This document shows positions 1 to 12,039 of a stretch of 64,000 nt of DNA, piece by piece (position 1 is the stretch's first letter; every line of letters starts with the position of its first letter). Location of the stretch: positions 2,501 to 66,500 of the forward strand of contig JAFLJL010014656.1 in the NCBI GenBank assembly GCA_018398815.1. Reading direction: 5' to 3'. The notes beneath the pieces are model-generated. The model ran no database searches, had not been told where the DNA came from, and was given only the letters and a program-made list of their open reading frames with translations. The translations under genes were made by a program, and so were the position numbers. The DNA is from Conus ventricosus (lineage: Eukaryota; Mollusca; Gastropoda; Neogastropoda; Conidae).

Positions 1-228
1 ATTTATACGGTGAGGAGTTAGCCTGAACAAAATGGACTTGTTTTCCCATTAAATGTTGATGTGATTTATACGGTGAGGAGTTAGCCTGAACAAAGGGGAC
101 TTGTTCTCCCATTGATGGTTGATGTGATTTATAGGGTGAGGGGTTAGCCTGAACAAAGTGGACTTGTTCTCCCATTGATGGTTGATGTGATTTATACGGT
201 GAGGGTTAGCCTGAACAAAGGGGACTTG
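1..228. repeat. 63-bp minisatellite, about 4 copies
   Basis: The motif ATTTATACGGTGAGG recurs at positions 1, 64, 127 and 190, so the period is 63 bp. The copies differ by a few substitutions and the last is shortened. No open frame of interest crosses it. The array probably continues to the left of the window. Confidence 0.9.
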
Positions 229-408
229 TCTTCAAGCCAGTCCATTGTCACAGTGACGGTTGTGCTGTGTTTCCTGTGGAGAGGAGTCCTAAAGCCGGTC
301 CATTGTCACAGTCGTCGACGGTTGTGCTGTTTTCCTGTGGAGAGGAGTCCTCAAGCCGGTCCATTGTCACAGTGACGGGTGTGTTTGTTTTCCTGTGGAG
401 AGGAGCTG
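229..408. repeat. 60-bp minisatellite, 3 copies
   Basis: Three copies of a unit containing CCGGTCCATTGTCACAG and CCTGTGGAGAGGAG start near 229, 288 and 348. It abuts the previous, unrelated array directly. Confidence 0.85.
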
Positions 409-1305
409 AACAAACCCAAACACTGACATCGCTGTGAGCGTTCCTGGTGTCAGTGATGCTGGGATGGGGGGTGGCACTGGTGTAGGAACAGTCGTGTTGT
501 GGCTGGGAGGGCTGACAGTCTTCTTCGCTCGTGGGGACGGTAACGTGTCTGGTCTTTTTCACTTTTACCCTTGCTTGTGTTTTAGCCTTTTATCAGTTGT
601 TGGAAAACCAGGCGCTCGTCACTCGAACAAATTGACGGCTTTACCAAACGCCAGCAGAAGTAAACCCAATGATATCATGATGTAAATCCATGGCTGGCAA
701 TTCAAAGATATGTTACTGGACCTTTTAACATGCCATTATGTATCACATGTCTCCATTAGACACTTAATGTAATGAACCAGTAATAAACAATACTGTTTTT
801 TGGTTACTTGTTTTGTATCACATGTCATATTATAATGAACCAGTAATAACCCATACTGGCTTTTTCGTTCCATGTTCTTTATCTTACAAATGTGACATGT
901 GTCTTACGTTCAAGACAAAACATATTTTAATTGTAGAACATCTCGAATGCCTGTGAAGGGTTGGCAGTATCACTGATTCCACTGGGGCCTGTCTCCCCCC
1001 AAACCCAACCCCGCCGTCTTTTCTATTAGTGTATCTGTACTCCATATCATGTTCCAAATTACCTTCAGTCGGGTTTTTCCGAAGGTAGAATCACTCAAGC
1101 ATGAACCAAACTATTGTCGGTGAAGTTGCAAAGCGGTTGGTGTGGGGAGACAAAGGGGGGGGGGGGGGGGAGTAGGGAGGGGAGGCCGATGCCTACAAAG
1201 CCTAAGGACAGAAGAGTGCTTGTTTACACATTGTTGCCTTTCTTTCATCTTCCACCCTGTGGTAATTGTTATCTGTAACGCACCTTACGCTTTGAACTTG
1301 AGGCT
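409..1305. other. No gene seen; single-copy DNA
   Basis: I see no convincing exon, RNA gene or transposon here. There is a poly-G run near 1157-1170, and a short GTATCACATGTC/AATGAACCAGTAATAA motif occurs twice between 737 and 860. The small open frames have no recognisable composition. Confidence 0.5.
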
Positions 1306-1935
1306 TCACACAGAGGTGGGCATTTCACTATGTTGTTGTTGAACACAGCACGGAAGGTTCATTGCTGTCTTTTGTCTTAGCGGCACACTGAGGTGGACAT
1401 GCCACTATTTAATGTTGAACACAGCACAGAAGGTTTTCATTGCTGTCTTTTGTCTTTGGGGCACACTGATGTGACATGTCACTATGGTTGTTGTTGAACA
1501 CACACAGGGTTTCATTGCTGTCTCTTTGTCTTTGGGGCACACTAAGGTGGTACATGTCACTAGTTTTTGTTGAACACAGCACAGTTTCATTGCTGTCTTT
1601 TGTCTTGGGGCCACTGAGGTGGACATTCACTATGTTGTTGTTGAACACAGCACGGAAGGTTTCATTGCTGTCTTTTGTCTTTGGGGCACACTGAGGTGGA
1701 CATGTCACTATGTTGTTGTTGAACACAGCACGGAAGGTTTCATTGCTGTCTTTTGTTTTGGGGCACACTGAGGTGGACATGTCACTATGTTGTTGTTGAA
1801 CACAGCACAGGTTTCATTGCTGTCTTTTGTCTTTGGGGACACTGAGGTGGACATGTCACTGTATGTTGTTGTTGAACACAACACGGAAGGTTTCATTACT
1901 GTCCATGTCTTTTGGTTGTTGGCGGCACACTGCGT
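1306..1935. repeat. 78-bp minisatellite, about 8 copies
   Basis: The unit contains TTGTTGAACACAGCACGG, CATTGCTGTCTTTTGTC and GGGGCACACTGAGGTGGAC, with a period near 78 bp and one- to six-base length variants. The short open frames that translate on the minus strand are a by-product of the period being divisible by three. Confidence 0.9.
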
Positions 1936-2018
1936 TCACTTTATTTTCTTTGACATTTTTATGACGGTTTCTCTTTCTTCTGTTCCTCCCTCCCGCCCCC
2001 CTCCCTTATTTTTTGTAC

Positions 2019-2129
2019 TCCCAGTTCTTATAGAGCAGGGAGTACTTTAGAATGGGAACGAAGAAATGCTGTCTGTGTGTCTGTCTGTGTGTCTGTCCGT
2101 GTGTCCGTGGTCAAAATGTGTTCCACTCG
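2019..2129 (+). mobile_element. HINE/pearl-like element, head copy 1
   Basis: This head begins with an imperfect palindrome (GTACTCCCAGTTCTT...GAGCAGGGAGTAC). TTTAGAATGGGAACGAAG, a variable GT/CTGT tract and GTCCGTGGTCAAAATG follow, and it runs to TTCCACTCG. The same head occurs at 3576 and 62134. Here it is split from its satellite body by the insertion at 2130-2745. The order of palindromic head, microsatellite and internal tandem repeat is the architecture described for molluscan pearl/HINE (Helitron-related) non-autonomous elements; assigning it to them is inference. Confidence 0.6.
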
Positions 2130-2745
2130 CACAGCTGTTCAGAGCAAGCCACTTAGTATTGAGAGGAAGGGGAGTTTTTCAGCTTGCCACAGCTGCAGAG
2201 GCCAAGCCGTGAATGCAGGTCAGGGAAAGGGTTGTTTTCTGCAGGCCGCTCCCCACCAGCCAGCTTACCGCGCTGTACTCGGCGAACTGAATGTCATCTG
2301 TGTACAGCCGGTCTGACAACAATGTGTTCGGCATTGCTGAGCGGCCATCACAAGTGGGGCTGTTAGTTTTGATAATTAGTGGTTGTCATAAAAAATGTAA
2401 TATATCTGTTCTTTTGAGATGACTGAATAGGCAAATTCCCGACAATTTTTTTAATACCAAACTCGACTAGGTTTATTTTCCTGTTGATAATGTAGATACG
2501 GCATGAAAGCTTGTACACAAGGGGTCAGGCGATATTCAAACAATGACAACATACACACACAAATGTGCAAAAATGACGTCATCACTTTCTGGGAACTTAA
2601 TTTTCCCTAGTTAACTAGTATACAAGTTTGATTCATGCCTATGCTTGGACTACAACAACAAAAATGTTGGGTCAGAAATGTGTAAGCCTTGTTTGTTCGG
2701 CCCTTTAACTAAGTGTCTCGAATGGGACGGAAAAATAAAGCTGTG
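2130..2745. mobile_element. 616-bp non-autonomous DNA transposon, 4-bp target duplication
   Basis: The insertion interrupts a sequence that is contiguous in two other copies (TTCCACTCGCTCCAGAC at 3718 and 62337). It starts CACAGCT and ends AGCTGTG, and CTCG is duplicated on both sides (2126-2129 and 2746-2749). A subterminal CACTTAGT is also inverted between the two ends. It contains no open frame of note. The CAC termini and 4-bp duplication are compatible with the CMC (Chapaev) group, but the family is not established. Confidence 0.6.
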
Positions 2746-3484
2746 CTCGCTCCAGACAAAACTACTGGGCCGATCTTTCTGAAAATTTGTAGCTATGTTC
2801 ATTAAGGGCCACGGATGATGCCCGGTGTTTTAGTTTACCGCTATATCCGTTACTAATGGCTGTAACGGCCTGTAACGGTTTTTCTTCTTTATGGAATATC
2901 TCAGAAAGTACTTGGCCGATCTTTCTGACAATTTGTAGGTATCTTCATTATGGGTCACGAATAATGCCCGATGTTTTAGCTTACCGTTACAGCCGTTACT
3001 AACGCTGTAACGGCCTGTAACGCCTTTCTTCTTTATGGAATATCTCAGAAAGTACTTGGCCGATCTTTGTGAAAATTAGCAGGTATGTTCATTATGGGTC
3101 ACGGATGATACCGATGTTTGAGTTTACCCCATTATAGCTTTACTACACGGCTGTAACGGCCTGTAACGGTTTTTCTTCTTATAGAATATCTCAAAAAGTA
3201 CTTGGCCGATCTTCTGAAAATTTGTAGCTTTGTTTTTAATGGTCAAAGATGATGCCCTATGTTTTAGTTTATCGTCACAGCCGTTACTAACGGCTGTAAC
3301 GGCCTGTAACGGTTTTTCTTCTTTATGGACTATCTCAGAAAGTACTTGGCCGACCTTTATGAAAATTAGCAGGTATGTTAATTATGGGTCACGGATGATG
3401 CCTGATGTTTTAGTTTGCCTCATTATAGCCATTACTAACGGTTGTAACGGTCTGTAACGGGTTTTCTTCTTTATAGAATATCTC

Positions 3485-3486
<2 letters not shown>
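2746..3486. repeat. 146-bp satellite array, about 5 units
   Basis: The units contain AAGTACTTGGCCGATCTTTC, GTATGTTCATTATGGGTCAC, GATGATGCCCGATGTTTTAG and the palindromic core CCGTTACAGCCGTTA/TAACGGCTGTAACGG. This is the internal tandem body of the HINE-like element. Two unit variants, AATTTGTAGG and AATTAGCAGG, tend to alternate. Confidence 0.9.
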
Positions 3487-3549
<63 letters not shown>

Positions 3550-3629
3550 CGCTCGCATATTTTTTTTCTTCATTGTACTCCCAGTTCTTAAAGGAACAGG
3601 GAGTTGTTTAGAATGGGAACGAAGAAATG

Positions 3630-3694
<65 letters not shown>

Positions 3695-3745
3695 TGGGTG
3701 TCCGTGGTCAAAATGTGTTCCACTCGCTCCAGACAAAACTATTGG
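3487..3745 (+). mobile_element. CA microsatellite and HINE-like head copy 2
   Basis: A (CA)n tract (about 3487-3548) leads into GCGCTCGCATATTT and then the palindromic head at about 3576 (GTACTCCCAGTTCTT...GAACAGGGAGTT). A long (GT)n tract and GTCCGTGGTCAAAATGTG follow, with TTCCACTCGCTCCAGAC uninterrupted. The short open frames of Thr-His or Cys-Val here are microsatellite translations. Confidence 0.7.
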
Positions 3746-4790
3746 GCCGATCTTTCTGAAAATGTGTAGGTATGTTCACTACCGGTCAAGGATGATGCCC
3801 GACGTTTTAGTTTACCGTTACATCCGTTACTAACGGCTGTAACGGCCTGTAACGCTTTTTCTTCTCCATGGAATATCTCAGAAAGTACTAAGCTGATCTT
3901 TGTGAAAATTAGCAGGTATGTTCATTACGGGTCACGGATGATGCCCGATGTTTTAGTTTATCCGTTACAGCCGTTACTAACGGCTGTAACAGCCTGTAAC
4001 GGTTTTTCTTCTTTATAGAATATCTCAAAAAGTACTTGGCCGATCTTCTGACAATTTGTAGGGATGTTCATTACGGGTCACGGATGATGCCCGATGTTTT
4101 AGTTTACCGTTACAGCCGTTACTAACGGCTGTAACGGCCTGTGACGCCTTTTCTTCTTTATGGAATATATCAGAAAGTACTTGGCCGATCTTTGTGAAAA
4201 TTAGCAGGTATGTTCATTATGGGTCACGGATGATACCCGATGTTTGAGTTTACCCCATTATAGCTTTACTAACGGCTGTAACGGCCTGTAACGGTTTTTC
4301 TTCTTTATAGAATATCTCAAAAAGTACTTGGCCGATCTTTCTGAAAATTTGTAGCTTTGTTTTTAATGGGTCAAGGATGATGCCCGATGTTTTAGTTTAC
4401 CCCATTATAGCTTTACTAACGGCTGTAACGGCCTGTAACGGTTTTTCTTCTTTATGGAATATCTCAGAAAGTACTTGGCCGATCTTTCTGAAAATGTGTA
4501 GATATGTTCATTATGGGTCACGAATAATGCTCGATGTTTTAGTTTATCGTTATAACCGTTACTAACGGCTGTAACGGCCTGTAACGGGTTTTTCTTCTTT
4601 ATGGACTATCTCAGAAAGTACTTGGCCGACCTTTATGAAAATTAGCAGGTATGTTCATTGTGGGTCACGGATGATGCCTGATGTTTTAGTTTGTCCCGTT
4701 ATAGCCGTTACTAACGGTTGTAACGGCCTGTAACGGTTTTTCTTCTTTATGGACTATCTCAGAAAGTACATGGCCAATTTATAAGCGGTT
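3746..4790. repeat. 146-bp satellite array, about 7 units
   Basis: This continues the 146-bp unit after head copy 2. The alternation of the AATTAGCAGG and AATTTGTAGG variants is clear, giving a 292-bp dimer period in much of the array. It ends at ACATGGCC, where the non-LTR relic begins. Confidence 0.9.
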
Positions 4791-5845
4791 TGGATGATCT
4801 GTGACAAATCGGAGCCTCTGTCCATATGTATGTGGTGTAATGCTGAAAATGGATTAAACAACCGTTTTAAAAACCGATTATTCTGCCGTTCTTTCTTATA
4901 TATAGGTGGATTTTAATGACATTTCGTATATAGAAAGGTTATCACACACAAATGGCACTTCTATATAGTGTTTCAAATTTTGACCGTTAAAAACCGTTTT
5001 TTCTTGACATGTTGTCCGATTTCTTCTTCTTCTTTCTTCTTCTTCTTTCTTCTCTAAAATACTGGATCACTCAAAAACGAGTAGGTCACCAGCGCGCATG
5101 TTAAAAAGTAAAATAAAATAACATAAAATAGTGCGACTCAGACTGTTGGCCCTTGGAGCAAATTCGGCAACAAGGGGTCGCACTCGATATTCAGAAGTTA
5201 AAAGCAATGGCCAAATTCAGGCCCAGATAACAGTAAAATATCTGGAAAAGTTAAAATAGAAAATCGTCAATATGCAGATATCAAAACTGTCGTATCAATT
5301 TGTTTTTTAAACGAGGCTGCATTTGTGGCAATCTTGATGGCACCCGGCAGTGAGTTCCACAGCCGTACAGAACTAGGATTAAAATGAATGTAAGTGGCTG
5401 TCAATATTTGATGCAGGTATGGTATAACATTGACCGCCACTCCTGGTGCTACTTTTATTCAATACTAGTTGTTCCATTGGAATATCAATTACTTTAGCTC
5501 TGCCTTTGAAGATGTTAAGTTTGATAAAAGCTCTTCTCTCTTCTAAGGGTTTCCATCTAATTTCCTCATGTTCTTCCTAGTATTCCCCTTTCTCTGATGT
5601 GGTTCCCTGTTACGAACCGTGCTGCTCTCTTCTGAATCTTTTCGAGGTTATCAATGTCCTTTAGATGCTAAGGATCGCAAACTGAGCAACCATATTTCCA
5701 GTACTGGTCTAACCAGTGTTCTGTAGCAGTCGTCTTTAACCTTTTGGGGGCAGTCATTGATATTCCTGTATAAGAAAGCTAAGGTGTTGTTTGCTTTCTT
5801 ACATACTAAATTGTAAATGTTCGTTCCATTTGAGACGACTATCTT
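4791..5845 (-). pseudogene. CR1/Jockey-type non-LTR retrotransposon, 3' fragment
   Basis: Read on the minus strand, 5845 to about 5260 gives the typical end of a non-LTR reverse transcriptase in shifting frames: a KKANNTLAFLYRN-like stretch, VRPVLEYG, IDNLEKIQKRAARFVTGN, and near the end SSVRLWNSLPGAIK. The order is that of CR1/Jockey-clade ORF2 C termini. Stops and shifts interrupt it, so it is a dead 5'-truncated copy. The AT-rich DNA from 5230 down to 4791 may be its 3' UTR and tail. It sits inside the 146-bp satellite, which resumes at about 5846. Confidence 0.75.
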
Positions 5846-6900
5846 TTATCACTAACGGCTGTAACGGCCTGTAACTCTTTTTCTTCTTTATAGAATATCT
5901 CAGAAAGCACTTGGCCGATCTTTCTGACAATTTGTAGGTACGTTCATTATGGGTCAAGGATGATGTCCAATGTTTTAGTTTACCGTTGCAGTCGTTGCTA
6001 ACGGCAGTAATGTACTGTAACGCTTTTTCTTCTTTATGGAAATATCTCAGAAAGTACTTGGCTGATCTTTGTGAAAATTTGCAGGTATGTTTCATTATGG
6101 GTCACGAATGATGCCCAGTTTTAGGTTACCCCGTTATAGCCGTTACTAACGGCTGTAACAGCCTGAAAAAGGGGTTTTTTCTTCTTTATGAAAAACTCAA
6201 AAACCCCTTTGGGCCCCGAATCTTTCTAAAATGTGAGGTTTTTAAAATTAGGGGTCACGATAATCCCCGGGTGTTATAGTTTACCGTTTTACCCAAATTA
6301 CTAAGGGGTTTGTAACGGCCTGTACGTTTTTTTTTTTCTTCAGGGAATTTTCAAAAAATATTGGCCGATTTTTGTGAAAATTAGCGGGTTTAATGTTCTT
6401 TATGGATCAGGGATGATGCCTGATTTTTAGTTTCCCGTTTTCCCTCCCCAAAAAGGGGCGGGAAGGGTCTTTTTCCCCCCGTTTTTTTTTTCTTTTTTTT
6501 TTTGGAATATCTCAAAAAGGTACTTGGGATCAGGGGGGAAAATTAGAAGGAATGTTCAAATGGATCATGAAGATCCCTGATGTTTTAGTTTTACCGTTTT
6601 TAGCCGTATCAAGGGCGAAAGGGCCCTGTAACAGTTTTTCTTCTTTAGGGAAAATATTCAAAAAGTACGTGGTGATATTTCTAAAAATTTTGTAGGTAGT
6701 TAAATTATGGGCCACGGATGGGCCCGATTTTTAAATTTTTTCCCTTACAGCCGTTCTAAGGGCCCCAAATTTCCTTTTTTTCTTTAGGGGAAAATCTCAG
6801 CAAGTTTTTTGGGGGCCGTTTTTTTTATAAAAATTTGTAAGTATTTCATTTTAGGTCACAGACGATGCCCGATGTTTCCCAAAGAATAGCAATTACTAAC
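5846..6900. repeat. 146-bp satellite array, quality decaying
   Basis: The unit seen at 2746-4790 resumes directly after the retrotransposon relic. From about 6160 onward the same unit is still traceable (ATCTCAAAAA, GATGCC, TTTAGTTTACCG) but is full of homopolymer runs and missing bases. Confidence 0.8.
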
Positions 6901-9339
6901 GGTTACCCCACCCCCAAGAGGGTTTTTTTCCTTTTTTGGGAAAAATCTCCCCGCGAAATTCAAAATAAACTGGGAGTATGTTTATTTTGCTTTGCATCTT
7001 GTTTTTTTTTTTTAAATTTTCCCCCCTTCAGCACCCCCCATTTTTTTTAAATCTGTCAGACTTTTCAATGTGTGGGGTCTGTGTATGTTACAGCAACGGG
7101 GCGGGGGGGAAAGTCTTACAGCCCGAACAGCACATATACCCAATAGGGAAAAACCCCAAAGAGGGGGGACGTTGCTGCAGCTAATGGCAAAAAACGGGCC
7201 TTTAAAACCCTGAAAATTTGTGTCCAGACTAGGGAAGATGAAGCCATTTCAAAGACCCCCCCGGTATGGGTTTGAACCGGGGGAAAAAAAAGGAAAAACC
7301 TTTCCCAAATGTACAAGACGAAAAATCTGGGCCACGCACTTACCGTGAGTTCAGTTGTTTTTTTTTGAAACATAATCCGGGAAATTGTTAATTTTCCAGG
7401 GAGGGAGTGGAGGGGGGTGGGAGGGGAGGGGGGTGGGATGTGTGTAAACGCCATCGTGTTTTGGGGGTAACGAGAAGAAAGTTTTTTGGTGTACTGGATT
7501 TTGTTCTTTTGTTTTGTGTGAACCCCATTGGGGTGTGTGCACAAACGAAAAAAAAAATGTATTTTGTATTTGGAAATTTTGTTCTTTTATGTTTTGGGTA
7601 AAAGCCCAAATGTGTGTGCCTAACGGGGGAAGCCCATGTTTGTGTACTGGATCTGTTCTTTTATGTTTAGCAAAACCCGCCCTGTCCCCTTTCCCAAAAA
7701 CACGTGGATGGCGGGACGTTTTACCCCCCCAGAAAACGTTCATGACAGCCCAGAGGGGAAGAGAGTGAAGGCCCCCCGCCATCATGTATGGGCCCGGGGA
7801 GTTCGCTTTCCCCTTTAAAACAATACAAAAGACCCACTGAACCTGGGGTGAAATGGAAATTTTGGGGTGAGTCGATTAGGGAAAGATTTTCTGTGATTTT
7901 TACGTGGGGTGATTTATGACCTGAGTGAGGAGTGAAATTGTGTGTGTGTGTGTGTGTGTGTGGGGGGTTTTGTGGGGTGTTTGTGTGTGTGTGGTGTGTG
8001 TGGGGGTGTGAAACTCTTCATTTTTGGGGCCGTCTATTTGCCCTTGAGGCCTTTGTTTGAACTGTTTATTGTTTTAATGACTTCAAATATGCAAAGATTT
8101 TTAAAAAAGGCCCAAACGCAGTTTAACAAATTACCCGGTAACCCCCCAAATTGAAAAGGCCGCCCCGATTTTTTAAAACCCGCTTACAAATGGGGTGCTA
8201 GGCCCCCACCGATTTGTAGGCGTGCTTGGGAATAGGTGGGTGTTTTTCCCAAGTGGGGCGGGTTAAGCCCCCGCCTTTTTTAAAAAGGGCGCTTTACAAA
8301 ACGGGGGGGCGCTTTTTATCCTCCCTTCTTTGGTTTTAAAAAAAATTTAAATATTTTTAAAGTTTTCTTTTGATTTTTTCCTCCCAATTTTTGATGACTT
8401 TCTATTTGTTCATAAAGGGTTGGCCCGGACTGAAAACAGCCCGTTTTGGGGAGCACCCCAAACGAAGAAAAAGACAAGCCCTACAAAACTTATTTTACTC
8501 CCCCCCCCCCCCCCCCGCTCTTCTCTCTCTCCCCCTCTCTTCTCTCTCCCCTCTCCCCTCCCCTACTCTCCCCCTTATCTCTTCTTTTTCTCCCCCCTCT
8601 CCCCCCCTCTCTCTTCCTCTCTCTCCCCCTCCCCCCTCTCTCTCTTCTCTCTCTCCCCTCTCTCTTCTTTTTGTTTTTGTGTTTGTGTGTTGTGTGTGTT
8701 TTGTGTTGTGTGTGTGTGTTTTGTGTGTGTGTGGGGTTTTTGCTTTTGTGTTTTCGTGGTATGTGTGGGGGGGTATGCTTGCTTGTGTGTGGTGTTGTAT
8801 TTTGAGTGGTGTGTGTTTTGTGGGGTTTTTGCGCGCGAAATAATTGAAAGTGCGAGCAAAATTTGAAAATTGTGCGAGCGGTCGGTCTGGGGGGGAGTGC
8901 TGGGAAAAAATTTTAAATTTTGCAAAGGCCACCGCATTCTGCAATGGGGTCAAGAAAAAAAAATGAAATCAACCACTGACGCTGAAAACATTTCGGGTTT
9001 GTCACAAATCATTTACAAAACTTGCTCCAACCAACTGTAAAAAAGGGGAAATTGGGGTTTTTCCGAAAGATACGTAAAAAAATTTAAAGAACTTTTTTCT
9101 TCTAATCCCAATAGCAGATTTTTTTGGGAATGCTTCAATCAGTGACAAAAAAAAAAAAAAAAAAACCCATGAGAAAAAATACATCACATGAAGACCTGTT
9201 TTCTAAAAAAATTTAAATGACCTTTTTTGAAATATTGCTAAGACAAAAATTAAAATTTCAGATAGATCCCCCCCAAAAAATCTTAAATTTTTAAAACGAT
9301 TTCTTTTGATTCAAAACCCATTTCCCAGACTTAAAACAC
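6901..9339. other. No gene seen; GT and CT tracts
   Basis: A GT-rich tract lies at 7941-8010 and a CT/CCC-rich tract at about 8500-8680, followed by GT-rich DNA to 8830. The overlapping open frames at 7.1-7.8 kb are translations of corrupted homopolymer-rich sequence. I can support no gene. Confidence 0.5.
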
Positions 9340-10650
9340 CCCTTAATGTCACCCCATGAGGTAAATAATCCCCCTATCCGTCGGGAAAGTACATGTGCTC
9401 TTTGGTTTTTAGCGTTTTTAGGGGAAAATCCTAAAATTGCAGCCCCGTTTTTTGATACACTGACCTACATCTTAAATTTATGTATTCAAAAAACCAATGT
9501 CCTAAATTTTTTCAAAATTGCTAGGGAAAGGGCCCCAAATTCTATAAAAAAAGGTGACCCCTGGGGGCCCCTTTGAAAATTCAGACCAATTTCTATCCTG
9601 TCTGTGGAATCAAAACCTTTGGAAGATTTTTTAAAAAGAGGCATTTTTAAACCTTTTTGGAAAAATATAATTAAATTTTCACCCAATCATTGGGTTTCGG
9701 GGAAACATCACTCCGGGCCACACAGCACCCCCCCAACCTAGTAGAAAAAGGGCTCAAAAAATAAATAAAAACAAGGTAAACTGGTGCCCTTTTTTATTGA
9801 CTTTGCAAAAGCTTTTGATGTAATTGACCACGCCGCCTTTTTAAAAAAGTTTTAAAAATTTTACCGTTTAAATTTGTAATGCTCAGAACCATCTTTCGTT
9901 TTTAAGCGACAGAAAAAAAATTGCTCAATTCAGGGAAAGCCAATCTTCTAATTTTTCCTCTCAAACATGGGGTTCCTCAAGGCTCCGCCTAAGGGGCCCA
10001 TACTTTTTTCAATATATTTTTAATGGGTCCCCCCTTTTTCTCCCAAACGCTTTGTGATATGTTCGCCCCATGACACTACTGTTCTTGGGGTTTTGATCGC
10101 AAAACAGAAAAAGTATCTATGTTATTTTCAGCAGGAATAACCAGCCCAACCGAAAAGATCTGAATTAAACCAAAATGGTCCCAAAACCCTTTTCAAAACC
10201 AAACAAATGATATAACCCAAAAACAAAAAAGTCCCAAAAAAATTTTTTATAAAGGCGCCCCCCTTTTATCAATGGTTTAAAATATCGAAGAAACATCTGT
10301 CATAAAGTTTAGGAAATTTGTTTATAGACAAACAAACTGTAATGGGGCTGAACAAGTACGGTCTTTATGGGAAAAAAAGTTTCGGGGGAAAAAAATACCA
10401 GCTGCCAAAAAAAAGCATTTCCTAGACTGCCTTTTACGTTTAAATAAATTTTTTCCCCGCCTTATATTGAAAACCCATATAAAAATTTTGCATCAACAAT
10501 TTTAGATTCAGCTAGTTAAACTTTTACTCAAACCTTTGTTTTGTCCCTTTTTAAAAAACGTTCCCGGGAAAAAAAATTTTTTTTAAAATCGGTTACTTTT
10601 TATACCTTACCCATATAGATCTGGTTTTTTCCATTAAACTTGAAGCTTAA
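9340..10650 (+). pseudogene. Non-LTR reverse transcriptase relic
   Basis: In order, the plus strand shows a PISILSV-like block near 9585, a FIDFAKAFDVIDH block at about 9790-9830 (reverse-transcriptase motif with the catalytic Asp), and GVPQGS at about 9967 followed by GPILFSIYF. A garbled FA-x-DTT-like block lies near 10055-10080. Spacing and order are those of CR1/Jockey-clade reverse transcriptases. It is broken by many stops and shifts, some probably due to the poor consensus here. Orientation is opposite to the fragment at 4.8-5.8 kb, so it is a separate insertion. Confidence 0.8.
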
Positions 10651-10959
10651 AAAACAATAAAGCTTTTTTTTGTTTTAAAATTCTTTTTTGGGGGCTTGTT
10701 AACCCCCTTCAAATAAAAAAAAAAATTTTTGATTTTAAAGAAAACCCCCATTTTCATTTAAAAAAGTAAAACCCCGTCCAAGAAAGATATTTTTTAAAAC
10801 CAGCTTCATACCCCCGGCGGGTTCTTGTGGAAAATGCATTTTTCACCCTCTCTTGGGTGTTCTTGAAAACCAGCATTTTACAGGGTTTTTAAAAAGGGCC
10901 CCCCCATCCCCCTACCCCCAAAAATAATGGGGTGAATTTTTTCCCAAATTTATGCTCTT

Positions 10960-11885
10960 TAAAACCCCCCCCCCCCCCTTTTCTCTCTCTCTCTCTCTCT
11001 CCTCCTCCTCTCTCCCTCAGTTTTCTCTGTCCCGTCTCTCTTTTTATCTGTCCGTCCGTCTGTCTGTCTGCTGTCTTTTCCTCTCTCTCTCTCTCCCTCT
11101 CCTCTCTCTCTCCCTCTCTCTTTCTTCTCTCTCTCCGGGACTGGTCTCTCTCATCTTTGTTCCAAAGGTGCTGCCCTTTTCATGTGTCAATGTTTTCTTT
11201 TCTACAGGATGGGGGGCCTGTTCAAAGATTTTTTTCCCCTCCAGAAATGTGTTTTTAATTTTTTTGTTGTTTATTAAAGTTTTTTTATATTTTAAATTTT
11301 TTCCAATAAAAAAAATTTTTTTTTTTTTTAAACCTTTTTTGATGACCCCCCCCTCCCCCCCCCCCCCCTGTTTCTCTCTGTCTGTCTGTTGTCTGTCCCG
11401 TCTGTCTCTCTCTCTCTCCTCTCTCTTTTCTCTCTCCCCTCCTCTCTCTCTCTCTCTTCCCCTCCCCCTTTTCCTTTCCTTCTCCTCTCTCTCCCCTTCT
11501 CTCTCTCTCTCTCTCTCTCTTCTCTCCCTTTTCTCTCTTTCTCTCTTCAGGCCCTTGATTGTGTTCTTTCTTTTTTTTTTGGTTTCCGGTTTTTTTCTGT
11601 CTTATATAGCCCTTTAAAGTATGTTTTTCTTTTTATTCTAGATTAGGTTTTTTGATGTTGTTATTGCTTTTTTTATATTTTTTCCCCCTTTATTTAGGGC
11701 CCCGGAAAGTAAAAAAAACCTGTTGTGCTTATTCCGCCCTTTTTCCCCCATTAAAAAAGATTCGCTCCCTTCGTTCGTTCTCTCTCTCTTCCTCTCTTCT
11801 CTCTCTCCCCCTCTCTCTCTCCCCTCTCTCTCCTCCTCTTCTCGCTCCCTCCTCTCTCTCTCTTCTCTCTCTCCTCTCAGGCGTG
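10960..11885. repeat. CT-rich microsatellite blocks
   Basis: Three polypyrimidine blocks (about 10975-11140, 11340-11550, 11770-11880) of CT, CTGT and CCT are separated by T-rich DNA. The last ends in CAGGCGTGCATGC, matching the CT block before the EGF exon at 61.2 kb, so this is a paralogous upstream intron. Confidence 0.8.
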
Positions 11886-12039
11886 CATGCATGTGTCGAG
11901 CATTCTTTTTCCCTTTTTCCCCCCCCCATTTCCCTCCCCTATTCCCAAACCTTTTTCTGTCACCTTTACCTCCCAAAGGGCCCGATTTGATTAGAGTGGG
12001 AAAAAAGGCGCAATTTTGTTTAAAAATCATTTCACAGTC

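Noticed and set aside
5799..6095. 98-codon minus-strand frame
   Set aside because: Translation of the 146-bp satellite; repeats of the same peptide appear at 63.4-63.5 kb.
7116..7785. Overlapping 142- and 144-codon frames on the minus strand
   Set aside because: They lie in corrupted homopolymer-rich sequence with GT-type repeats; no similarity recognised.
10952..11617. 221-codon Ser/Leu-rich frame
   Set aside because: CT microsatellite translation with homopolymer artefacts.
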